DNA from: an uncultured Victivallaceae bacterium
GTDB taxonomy: Bacteria > Verrucomicrobiota > Lentisphaeria > Victivallales > Victivallaceae
Direction: 5' to 3'
NCBI GenBank assembly: GCA_944389925.1
Contig: CALXOD010000068.1
Location: 1 to 64,000, forward strand
DNA: 64,000 nucleotides
The notes under the pieces were generated by a model that made no database searches, was not told the DNA's origin, and saw only the letters and a list, made by a program, of their open reading frames with translations. This document shows positions 56,381 through 64,000 of this stretch, one piece after another. Position numbers and translations under genes: made by a program. Positions within the stretch are counted from its first letter, which is position 1. Every line of letters begins with the position of its first letter.

Positions 56381-59300
56381 TTACGGCAGCGGAAATGCCG
56401 CCAGTTTTTTCGTTTCAGTGCCGACGATCACCCGGTTTTCTCCGGCGGTGATGACCGTGGGCGTGCCGTTGAGTTCTGCCTGTGCGATGATTTTACCCGA
56501 TGCCTCCAGAATCAGAAGCGTTCCGGGACAGCCGACGGCAATGCGAACGCCCTTGGGGGTCGAAATCGCAGTCATGACAGTCGGGGCGCCCGGCAGGCGG
56601 GTGATCCATTGGGGTTGAAGCTGGGCGTCGAAGGCAATGACGCATTCCCGCCGATATGCGAGCAGAATTTCCTGGACACCGTCGCCATTGAGATCGCAGA
56701 CGACGAGGGCACGACTGTTGCTGCCGGTAAGCGCATTGAGACCGTAACGCGGACTGGCGGCGACGAGGCCCGGGCCGAGTTCGGCGTCCGCGATGGTTTT
56801 TCCGGAACGATCCCAGAGCATCAGCCGGTTCTGAGAACCGTTGAAGGCGCCGAGCAGCCGGACCGGCCCATCCGGATGCAGCCGGACCGGAATGGTCGGA
56901 AATCTGCCGATGGAACTGAAGCCGAACGAGCCCATGTTCGTACCGTCATGAGCCTGGTACATGCCCCGGAACTGCTGCTGGAGCTTTCCCTGCTCGTCAG
57001 CAAAGATGACGTAGGAGTTCGGACTGCCCCCCATCTGGCGCGAGCCAAGCACCTCGGCCGGTTTTCCTTCGGCGGCGGGAAGGGCGGCAAGATCGGTGAC
57101 CGCTCCCCAGGTTTGCCAGAAACGGCCCCGCAGTTTGCCCTGCGCATCAAGCACTTCAACGGTTCCGGCGCTGCCGACGAAAAGTAATTCCTCGCCCGGA
57201 GTCAGTTCCGCCACGGTTAATACATAAATGCCGGGCAGGGCGCTCTTGAACCAGTAATACTTGGCGCTGTCCACCAGTTCCCGGGCCATTTCCGAGGTGA
57301 ATTCCCAATGGATTTGGCCGTTGAGCGAACAGGCGAGGAGTTTTTCATTGCGGCAGCCGATCAGCAGCAGTTTTGCCTTCGGCCACCAGCAGAGGGCGCC
57401 GACCGTGTCCGGCGCAGGTATGCTCAGGAGCTTTTTGCCGGAGAAATCATAGAGCTCCACTGCTTTGCCGGCGGAAACGGCAACCAGATTCCGGTCGCCG
57501 TCGCGAATGTCAATCACACATCCGGCGGCGCCGGGCAGGGCGGTTTGCCAGCTTGCCTGGAGGGTGGGGGCATGAATCCGCATTTTTTCGGGGAGTTTTT
57601 TAGCCGCCAGAATGCGGTTGACTTCTGCCGTAAGTTCATCGGGGGAAAACAGCCGAAAGTCTGGAACTTGAGTTTCGCTGATTTTGCCGTTCGGCTCCTG
57701 AATGACCAGTTTTCCGGAGGCGGTGTCATAATCGAAGACCACCGGTTCGTTGCGCCGGAACAGACCGGGAACTTCCGCCACCCGGAAGCCGAAAAGATGA
57801 TCCGTTTCGGCCAGCAGAAAACCGCCGTTCTTTTCCGGAATCAGCAGGGCCGGTTCGGGGAGCAACATCGCTGTTTTTCCGTCCAGTTCGGCGGCGGAAG
57901 AGCGTGCGGCATCCGGTACACCGCGCCGCAAAACAGTAGCAAATTCAATCGCTTTTCCGGCTTTGCCCGGTTCTTCCCGGGAAAAGCACATGGCTTGACC
58001 GGAGGACCCGTTCTGGGCGCTGACTGTGTTTTGCGTCGGCAGTGCCGGGGAGGTGGTGGCCAGTACATAGCCGCCGGCATCCGGATTGAAGCCCGGTGCG
58101 GTGCCGGAAATACCGAGTACGGTCAGATAGGCGGAGTCACTGCCTTGGGGGGTGGAAAGAATTTCAAATTCCACCAGATGCTTTCCGGCAGCGAGTTCAC
58201 CGTCCCACAGCTTCACCTGCTGGACCCGGTATCCGGGAGTCAGATGGTTGATTTCCGGAACCGCGATTTTTCCGTCCAGATAGATGCGGACCTTGCCGCG
58301 CAGAGAATTGTGGCCGATGAGATAGGCGTAGAGCTGCAGCTTTTCCGATTGCTTCAATTCAAACGGAACGGAGATTTTGTCCCCGACCCGGAGTCCGGAG
58401 AATCCGGCACAGTTAAGGAATCCGGAGAAATACTTGGTGGGATGATCCACCCGCGCGAGCAGTTCCGCGCTGTCGATGCTGACCGGCACCTGAGGCGACG
58501 GCGAAGGAATCCGGCTCTGGCCGTGCAGTGCGAAGTCCCCCGCTGGCGTGATGGTCACGCGGCTGCCGGAGAGGCTTTCCCAGTTGTTTTCGATAAGCGT
58601 GCTCTGGTTGTCGGTACGCGGCACGACACGATCGACGGCGAGCAGAAAACGGTTGTCGCGCAGAATCAGAGTGCGGGTCCAGTCGTGATCATTGAAGTCC
58701 GGAATGAACCCCTGAATAAAGGCAGTGGCTCCAGTCTTTCCCTGCTGGGCAATTTTCGTGTAGAAGCTCTTGCGACCGGTGGCGATACCGTTGCGATAAA
58801 GGTGGAGCTGGTTATGATAACCGCGCAGCACCGGAGCGCCGTTCAGGCGGAAACTGGCGATGTTGAAATTGTGGAAGGGATTGCGACCGCCGGTTTCATA
58901 TTTTGTGTCCAGCAGCAGAAAATCACCGGTGCCGTTCCGGTTCTGCCGGTAAGTGACCAGCTCGACGACATCTTCCGGTTTTACCTCCGGCGGGAGGAAT
59001 GGATATTTCATATCTGCGGCGTTGAATGCCGGATGAACGAAGGCACCGGTCATTTTCTGCAAACTGTCGTTTTGACAGGCTTTTTTCGGCCAGTAGGATT
59101 GGCCGAGACGGAAGGTGCGATCCGATTCCGGGACCTTGAGGGCCAGCAGTTGCACGAACGCCTGATCGTCAAGCAGATACGCCAGCTGTCCCAGATAACT
59201 CGGACCGGCATAAGCCAGCGCCCAGTCACCGGGGGCGAGATCGCTGTGCATCAGAAGCGTTTCTCCGTAAACGCGGATGGCCGGATTGTTTTCATAACGG

Positions 59301-60991
59301 CGTCCACCGGACAACGTGGCATAAGTGATGATCGGTTCGGTGAAGGTGCTGTACCACATCATGGTACCGATATTCAATGCCGCTGACCGTTCCAGCGGAG
59401 CGAAAATATTGGCGATGCAGCGCAGTCCTTCCTCGCTGTCCCGGCAGGGATAGTAGCGATGGAAATAATCCGCCACCACGTACACACTGAGCGCTTCCCA
59501 GAGATAATGGCGATCACCCAGACGCTGATGCGGTTCCTGCGCGTTGAAAATGTGATAGCCGCCCTGATAACCGAATGTGCGCCAGAAGTTGAGCTGATCA
59601 TAGAACTTTTTCGTAACTGCGACACGCTGTTCCTGGGTAAAGAAGGGGCTTTCTTCGACCATATCCCAGTACAGCATCATGCGGATGGAGCGGTAGTGAT
59701 AAGGTTTGACGAGCGGATCACGGGCGTCGTCGTAATCCTCATCATCTTTGCGGAGCTGCTCGACCGTTTCCGGAGAGGGGAAGGCCAGACGCAGGAATTC
59801 TTTGGCGTATTTTTCTTCACCGGTCATGTAGAGCAGTGCGAGATTTTTACTGATCCGGTTCCAGCCGAACGTGCTGTCCCAGACCGGGACGGAGTAGGCG
59901 TTTTCCGGAATCCGGGTCCCGGCGGGGAGTTGAATGTCCGCCAGATAGCCGAGGGTCAAATCTTTTCCTTCCGGCTGCGCGGCAATTCGATCTGCCAGTT
60001 TTTTCACCGCAGCCGCAGTGCCCGCATCGTCGCTGCCGCCGGCGGCGATGACGTTGAACTTGTCGCCGAAGGGATTATGAATACTGCGGACTACGTAACC
60101 GCCCACGCCGGGATAACGGGCGTCAAGGATTACTTGATGACGCATGTACAGTTTTTCGAGCGCCTGATTGGTGTCGCGAGAACCGATCATGACAAGATGG
60201 CGATCCAGCGAGGAAAGGTCGCGCAGGGAGCGGTCGTCCAGTACCGGCAGTTCGATGCCGGTTTTATTCCGGATGGCCGCGTTGAGCTGTCGGGCCAGCT
60301 GGCGGTCGGCGGGACGTTCGGAAACGACGATGGCGGCTGCCGGAGCGCCGTTCCGGACCAGGGCGGTGTCAATACACATGTCACGCGGAGTAATTTCCAG
60401 CGCGTTGAAATCAAAGCGGGGATCCCCCCGGGGAGCGGGAATGGGCGTCGGGGAGCTTTGCAGCAGAAAATCGTCCAGCATGACCGCCCCGGTCGGTTTG
60501 CGTCCGGAGTAGATGTAAATCCTGCCGACCGTGGCGTTCGGCGGCGCCTGAAGTTCGGTGGAGAAGGTAGCGTAATGCCGGTCGTCCGGCGCGGACAGTG
60601 CGATGCTGGCGTTCAGCGGGCGTTCGTTAGGACGGAAAAAAGTGATTTGCAGAAAGAAGGTGGATTTTTCCGTCCCGGACGGCAGTTTGGCCCGGACGGT
60701 GGCCCGATAGTATTCGCCGGGTTTGAACGCGAATTTCCGGCAGATGCCGATTTCTCCGTCGTCGGTGACGTCGCGCAATTGCACGGCACGTCCGGAATTT
60801 TCGGGGATGAGTTCAATGGTGCCGCCCCTGGCCCATTGCTGATAGTATTCCCATCCGGCGGGCACGTTATGGGGGGCGACAGGGGCTCCTTGATCAAAGT
60901 TGTCCTTGACCAGCGTGGTGACGGAAGACTCGGCGAGTGCTTCCGACCAGGCTGCGGTCAGGAGCGCGGCGGCGAACAGAAATCGTTTCAT
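56381..60991 (-). CDS. very large secreted multidomain protein: carbohydrate-binding, alpha-glucuronidase-like, lyase-like and beta-propeller regions
   Basis: A 1536-residue protein with a signal peptide (FLFAAALLTAAWSEALA). Residues about 25-190 look like a CBM4/9-type beta sandwich (DNFDQGAPVAPHNVPAGWEY). Residues about 195-350 resemble the N-terminal domain of alpha-glucuronidases (SERPADRQLARQLNAA, LPVLDDR, HLVMIGSRDTNQAL). Residues about 360-660 are helical, like the alpha/alpha toroid of heparinase II/III-type polysaccharide lyases. A beta-sheet region follows to about 840, then a second binding-type sandwich, and the last 450 residues are beta-propeller-like (ITRLPGAPTVMTAIS, VCDLNGDGVQEILLAY). 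A polysaccharide lyase is likely but no catalytic residues could be fixed. Confidence 0.75.
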   Translation of the reverse strand: MKRFLFAAALLTAAWSEALAESSVTTLVKDNFDQGAPVAPHNVPAGWEYYQQWARGGTIELIPENSGRAVQLRDVTDDGEIGICRKFAFKPGEYYRATVRAKLPSGTEKSTFFLQITFFRPNERPLNASIALSAPDDRHYATFSTELQAPPNATVGRIYIYSGRKPTGAVMLDDFLLQSSPTPIPAPRGDPRFDFNALEITPRDMCIDTALVRNGAPAAAIVVSERPADRQLARQLNAAIRNKTGIELPVLDDRSLRDLSSLDRHLVMIGSRDTNQALEKLYMRHQVILDARYPGVGGYVVRSIHNPFGDKFNVIAAGGSDDAGTAAAVKKLADRIAAQPEGKDLTLGYLADIQLPAGTRIPENAYSVPVWDSTFGWNRISKNLALLYMTGEEKYAKEFLRLAFPSPETVEQLRKDDEDYDDARDPLVKPYHYRSIRMMLYWDMVEESPFFTQEQRVAVTKKFYDQLNFWRTFGYQGGYHIFNAQEPHQRLGDRHYLWEALSVYVVADYFHRYYPCRDSEEGLRCIANIFAPLERSAALNIGTMMWYSTFTEPIITYATLSGGRRYENNPAIRVYGETLLMHSDLAPGDWALAYAGPSYLGQLAYLLDDQAFVQLLALKVPESDRTFRLGQSYWPKKACQNDSLQKMTGAFVHPAFNAADMKYPFLPPEVKPEDVVELVTYRQNRNGTGDFLLLDTKYETGGRNPFHNFNIASFRLNGAPVLRGYHNQLHLYRNGIATGRKSFYTKIAQQGKTGATAFIQGFIPDFNDHDWTRTLILRDNRFLLAVDRVVPRTDNQSTLIENNWESLSGSRVTITPAGDFALHGQSRIPSPSPQVPVSIDSAELLARVDHPTKYFSGFLNCAGFSGLRVGDKISVPFELKQSEKLQLYAYLIGHNSLRGKVRIYLDGKIAVPEINHLTPGYRVQQVKLWDGELAAGKHLVEFEILSTPQGSDSAYLTVLGISGTAPGFNPDAGGYVLATTSPALPTQNTVSAQNGSSGQAMCFSREEPGKAGKAIEFATVLRRGVPDAARSSAAELDGKTAMLLPEPALLIPEKNGGFLLAETDHLFGFRVAEVPGLFRRNEPVVFDYDTASGKLVIQEPNGKISETQVPDFRLFSPDELTAEVNRILAAKKLPEKMRIHAPTLQASWQTALPGAAGCVIDIRDGDRNLVAVSAGKAVELYDFSGKKLLSIPAPDTVGALCWWPKAKLLLIGCRNEKLLACSLNGQIHWEFTSEMARELVDSAKYYWFKSALPGIYVLTVAELTPGEELLFVGSAGTVEVLDAQGKLRGRFWQTWGAVTDLAALPAAEGKPAEVLGSRQMGGSPNSYVIFADEQGKLQQQFRGMYQAHDGTNMGSFGFSSIGRFPTIPVRLHPDGPVRLLGAFNGSQNRLMLWDRSGKTIADAELGPGLVAASPRYGLNALTGSNSRALVVCDLNGDGVQEILLAYRRECVIAFDAQLQPQWITRLPGAPTVMTAISTPKGVRIAVGCPGTLLILEASGKIIAQAELNGTPTVITAGENRVIVGTETKKLAAFPLP

Positions 60992-61042
60992 TCAGTCTGT
61001 CCTTTCTCGTTTCGTTGTCAAAGAGGCAATGAGATGGAAGAG

Positions 61043-61070
61043 AGTTTACAACTGAAAAAATGAATGTCAA
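61043..61070 (-). promoter_or_regulatory. promoter of the large secreted protein gene
   Basis: On the minus strand TTGACA (61070-61065) and TAAACT (61048-61043) are 16 bp apart. An inverted repeat GTTCC-N8-GGAAC (61073-61090) lies directly upstream of the -35 box. Confidence 0.55.
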
Positions 61071-61174
61071 GAGTTCCGGCTGAATGGAACACTTTGTAAG
61101 TTTTTTTCATGATCCCATTCTGGAATGGAAAAAACTGTGTTGGAACTGTGGAAAAAGAGGACGGCCGCGATATA

Positions 61175-61221
61175 TTTAACGGACATGAACGGAATGGAAT
61201 CATACGGACGAGTCCGTTAAA
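61175..61221. promoter_or_regulatory. long inverted repeat, probable operator in the divergent promoter region
   Basis: TTTAACGGAC (61175-61184) and GTCCGTTAAA (61212-61221) are perfect complementary 10-base arms with 27 bases between them. ACGGA recurs at 61179, 61189 and 61204 on the plus strand. The left arm overlaps a TATATT -10 box (61171-61176) for the gene at 61247. The mRNA leader could also fold at this repeat. Confidence 0.6.
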
Positions 61222-61246
61222 AATTCAGAATGAAAGGGAAAACGGT

Positions 61247-62908
61247 ATGAGACTCAGCATTCGACCGGTCAGCTCTCTGGAAAAAGTGTTTCTGGATGAA
61301 GAGTTGCGTGCTGCTGCTCTGCATCGCGGCAGTGCGGCGCGGGGGGAAGTGTATTCGTTTCAGGTCGCAGTGCGCAGTGAGCGCGTGGATGGAGTCGTTA
61401 CCGGATGTGGCTTGGAAGTTGCCGCGTCAGGAGAACTGCCGGTGGAGGTGCGGGAGGTGGTGTCCGTGCCCAATCGGGTGCCGTTGCTGCAGGATGATCC
61501 GTACATGTTGCGCGACCGTCCCGGACTTTATCCTGATGCGCTGCGGCCGTTGCGTGACCGTTTCTGGCGGTTGCCCGGAGATCAGTGGCGTGCATTGTGG
61601 GTGACGGTACGGGTGCCGGAGGACTGCAGGCCGGGGATGTACGACGTGAAGATCACGTTGTCCGATGCCGGTATGGACCAGCAGACCATGGGGAGCGGCA
61701 AGGATGCGGTCGAGACGGTATTTCAGCTGGAGGTTCTGCCGTTTGTTTTGCCGGAACAGACGCTGCTGCGGTACGAATGGTTTCATGTGGATTGCCTGGC
61801 CACCTGTTACAATGTGCCGTGCTGGAGTGAAAAGCATTGGGAAATCATTGAAAATTTTGTACGCTGCGGTGCCGCTCACGGTTTGAACGTGCTGCTGACC
61901 CCCTTGTGGACGCCGCCGCTGGATACGGCGATCGGGCGGGAACGGCCCACTACCCAGTTGCTGCGGATCACCAGAAACGGCAACCGTTATACATTTGATT
62001 TTTCTCTGCTGGAACGTTATATTGAACTCGGGAAGCGGTGTGGAATCACCCATTTCGCCATGTCTCACGCCTTTACCCAGTGGGGCGCGAAGGCAACACC
62101 GAAGATTGTTGCCGTTGTCGATGGCGTGGAAAAACGGATTTTCGGCTGGGATGTAGCCTCTGATGATCCGTCGTATGCTGATTTTCTCCGGCAACTGATG
62201 CCGGAACTGCTGGCGTTTTTCCGGAAACGGGGATTGGAAAAGAACATTTTCTTCTCAGTTTCCGACGAACCGAGCGAAGAGAATATCGAAAGTTATTCCA
62301 AGGCTTCGGCACTGTTGAATTCCCTGATCGAGGGGGCCCCGACGGTGGAGGTGCTTTCCAGTTTTGAATTTTACAAGCGCGGCCTGGTCCGGCGACCGGT
62401 TCCGGCAAACAATCATATTGAGCCTTTTGTCGGGCAGGTATCCGAACTCTGGACCTATTACTGCGTGGGGCAGGAGAAGCTGGTGCCGAATCGCTTCTGC
62501 GCCATGCCGTCTGCCAGAAACCGGATTATGGGGGTGATGTTCTACTGTTATGATATCGTCGGTTTCCTGCAGTGGGGCTTCAATTTCTATTATTCACAGT
62601 ATTCCCTGTATCCGGTAGATCCCTGGAATGAGACCAATGCCGGAAACTGGGTGCCCGCCGGTGATCCCTTCATCGTCTATCCGGGGCCGGACGGGGTGCC
62701 GTATGATTCGCTGCGGCACGAGGTCTTTTTCGAAGCCATTCAGGATCTTCGGGCACTTCGGGCGCTGGAGCGAAAGATCGGCCGGGAAGCAGTGCTGGCA
62801 CTGCTGCACGAGGGGCTGGATTACCGTCTTTCGATGACGGATTATCCCCGGAGCGCCGATTGGCTTCTGGGGGTGCGCGAACGGATCAACCGGGCGCTGG
62901 CGGAGTAA
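61247..62908 (+). CDS. DUF4091-domain protein, GH123-like, cytoplasmic
   Basis: A 553-residue protein. An N-terminal beta-rich domain (residues 1-160, with VYSFQVAVRS and VTVRVPEDCRPGMYDVKITLS) precedes a TIM-barrel region with YEWFHVDCLATCYN, GLNVLLTPLWTPPL and FFSVSDEPSEENIESY. The last holds a D-E pair as in GH123 N-acetyl-beta-galactosaminidases. The C-terminus is the DUF4091 domain (GVMFYCYDIVGFLQWGFNFY, LRHEVFFEAIQDLRALR). No signal peptide, in contrast to the divergent secreted partner, so it may act on imported oligosaccharides. The ATG at 61247 has AAAGGGAAAA upstream. Confidence 0.83.
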   Translation: MRLSIRPVSSLEKVFLDEELRAAALHRGSAARGEVYSFQVAVRSERVDGVVTGCGLEVAASGELPVEVREVVSVPNRVPLLQDDPYMLRDRPGLYPDALRPLRDRFWRLPGDQWRALWVTVRVPEDCRPGMYDVKITLSDAGMDQQTMGSGKDAVETVFQLEVLPFVLPEQTLLRYEWFHVDCLATCYNVPCWSEKHWEIIENFVRCGAAHGLNVLLTPLWTPPLDTAIGRERPTTQLLRITRNGNRYTFDFSLLERYIELGKRCGITHFAMSHAFTQWGAKATPKIVAVVDGVEKRIFGWDVASDDPSYADFLRQLMPELLAFFRKRGLEKNIFFSVSDEPSEENIESYSKASALLNSLIEGAPTVEVLSSFEFYKRGLVRRPVPANNHIEPFVGQVSELWTYYCVGQEKLVPNRFCAMPSARNRIMGVMFYCYDIVGFLQWGFNFYYSQYSLYPVDPWNETNAGNWVPAGDPFIVYPGPDGVPYDSLRHEVFFEAIQDLRALRALERKIGREAVLALLHEGLDYRLSMTDYPRSADWLLGVRERINRALAE

Positions 62909-62985
62909 GTTAAAGAAGACAAACCGGGTACAGTCGGTATTCGTGGATAAATTTTAATCGCGGAAAGGACGGAATTTCTTTTGCA

Positions 62986-63984
62986 ATGATGATGGATGTG
63001 GTGATTTGCGGATTCGGACAGATCGGCCGGATGTTGTTCCGGCATTGGGCCGGTTCTGAATTGTTCCGGGTGGTGGGCGTGATTGACGCCGATCCGGAGT
63101 TGGCGGGCCGGGAGGTGGATGCCCTGGCCGGAGTGGAAACCGGGTGTGATTTGAAAGTGGTTTCCGCGGTGAAGGATTGTGTACGGGGGCAAGTGGCGGT
63201 CGTGACCACCGTCTCCGCTGCGGAGGCGGCTGCCCCCGTGATTCTGGAGCTGGCGGCGGCGGGCATGTCAGTGGTGACGACCTGCGAGGAACTCTCCTGG
63301 CCGTACCGGAGGCATCCGGAGCTTGCCCGGTGCCTGGATGGGGCTGCCCGTGAGGCGGGAGTAGCGATTCTGGCTACGGGGATCAATCCGGGATTTTTGA
63401 TGGACCTGGTGCCGGTGATGCTGTCGGCGGCGAGTTCGCGCATTGAACACGTGCTGGTTGAACGTATTCAGGATGCGTCGCCGCGCCGAATGCAGTTTCA
63501 GCGGAAAATCGGTGCGGGGCTGACGCCGGAGGAGTTTCGGGCGCGGGAGGCGGCGGGGACTCTGCGCCACGTCGGGTTGCCGGAATCGGTGGATTTCATC
63601 GCTTCGGCCCTGGGGTGGGATCTCGCTGAGGTGACGGAGGAACTGCAACCGGTAATGGCGGAGTGTGATGTGAATATTCCCGGTGCCATTCCGGTGCGTG
63701 CCGGCGAGGCGCGCGGAGTGCGTCAGATCGGACGGGGGATTGCCGCAGACGGGCGGACGGTGATTACGCTGGAATTCGTCGCTGCGATCGGCGAGCCGGA
63801 GCCCTGCGACCGGGTAACGATCCGCGGCGTTCCGGCCATTGAGAGTACGATTCGTGGAGGGGTGAACGGAGATCAGGGGACCTGTGCCATGGTCAGCGCC
63901 ACGGTGCGGCGCCTGGGACGAGGTGGTTTCACCGGTTTCATGACCATGCTGGATCTGCCGCCGGCGGGCGGCTGCGGAGCTTGA
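62986..63984 (+). CDS. dihydrodipicolinate-reductase-like NAD(P)H-dependent dehydrogenase (2,4-diaminopentanoate dehydrogenase type)
   Basis: A 332-residue protein with an N-terminal Rossmann fold (VVICGFGQIGRML, VVGVIDADPELAGR) and the family motif ATGINPGFLMDLVPVML at about residues 124-140. This motif is typical of 2,4-diaminopentanoate dehydrogenases of ornithine fermentation rather than DapB. No other ornithine-fermentation genes are in the window, so the substrate is open. Three ATG codons in a row start the gene; a good ribosome-binding site is not obvious. Nothing follows before the window end. Confidence 0.75.
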   Translation: MMMDVVICGFGQIGRMLFRHWAGSELFRVVGVIDADPELAGREVDALAGVETGCDLKVVSAVKDCVRGQVAVVTTVSAAEAAAPVILELAAAGMSVVTTCEELSWPYRRHPELARCLDGAAREAGVAILATGINPGFLMDLVPVMLSAASSRIEHVLVERIQDASPRRMQFQRKIGAGLTPEEFRAREAAGTLRHVGLPESVDFIASALGWDLAEVTEELQPVMAECDVNIPGAIPVRAGEARGVRQIGRGIAADGRTVITLEFVAAIGEPEPCDRVTIRGVPAIESTIRGGVNGDQGTCAMVSATVRRLGRGGFTGFMTMLDLPPAGGCGA

Positions 63985-64000
63985 AATGAAAGCGCCGCTG

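Noticed and set aside
57308-59386. 692-residue open frame on the plus strand
   Set aside because: Antisense to the 1536-residue protein; no recognisable motif and Gly/Arg-rich composition typical of shadow frames.
59459-61063. 534-residue open frame on the plus strand
   Set aside because: Antisense to the large secreted protein's N-terminus and signal peptide.

Overview
The window (roughly 58% G+C by eye) comes from a Gram-negative bacterium that makes lipopolysaccharide. It carries lpxC, fabZ, hldD, a WaaC-like heptosyltransferase, lptD and lnt. Several traits fit an anaerobic, polysaccharide-degrading member of the PVC group, most likely Lentisphaerota (Victivallis-like): a GntR/LacI-type regulator beside a type II pseudopilin, the oxygen-sensitive thiazole synthase ThiH, a DUF4091 protein, a very large secreted lyase-like protein and a fused MetF/MetV. 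The taxonomic placement is an inference; no 16S gene is present.

Layout. (a) 1-3410: a pseudopilin cut by the window edge, a GntR-type regulator with a near-perfect consensus promoter, and an MFS transporter. (b) 3496-8256: a consensus promoter (TTGACA-17-TATACT) drives a TPP-dependent enzyme, a DUF3440 PAPS-reductase-like protein (IbrA type) and a ParB-like protein (IbrB type), followed by a URO-D-type methyltransferase-like gene. This cassette is my main candidate for an undescribed system. (c) 8332-11216: thiSFGH with its own promoter and a terminator. (d) 11222-15060: an MscS/MscK channel, a divergent mraZ preceded by four TGGA boxes exactly 10 bp apart, a small membrane protein, and RNase P RNA where the cell-division genes would be expected. 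(e) 15161-19725: phosphoesterase, heptosyltransferase, exported unknown, mtnA and a GT2, mostly overlapping. (f) 29714 back to 19680 on the minus strand: a long tightly packed envelope operon (lnt, HIT, DUF89, membrane hydrolase, lipoprotein, plsC, lptD, hldD, rsmB).

(g) 29800-38460: nadB behind a 7-bp-arm palindrome, pcnB, a DUF2079 membrane protein, a Gfo/Idh/MocA oxidoreductase, a TrmO-like protein and an NSS symporter. (h) miaA on the minus strand, then lpxC with a one-chain double FabZ, a terminator, and a 660-residue exported protein. (i) 43396-49103 on the minus strand: acyl-CoA synthetase, DUF1015, MetF-MetV fusion, flippase-like membrane protein. (j) 49228-56324: one plus-strand run of lacZ, an SGNH protein that has lost its catalytic residues, an 89-residue membrane protein, and the XPB helicase/Bax1 nuclease pair best known from archaea. 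(k) 56330-62908: a 1536-residue secreted lyase-like protein divergent from a DUF4091 protein, with inverted repeats between them. (l) a DapB-like dehydrogenase closes the window.

Gene density is high; no stretch over about 300 bases lacks a gene. I saw no tRNA or rRNA genes, CRISPR arrays, insertion sequences or phage genes.
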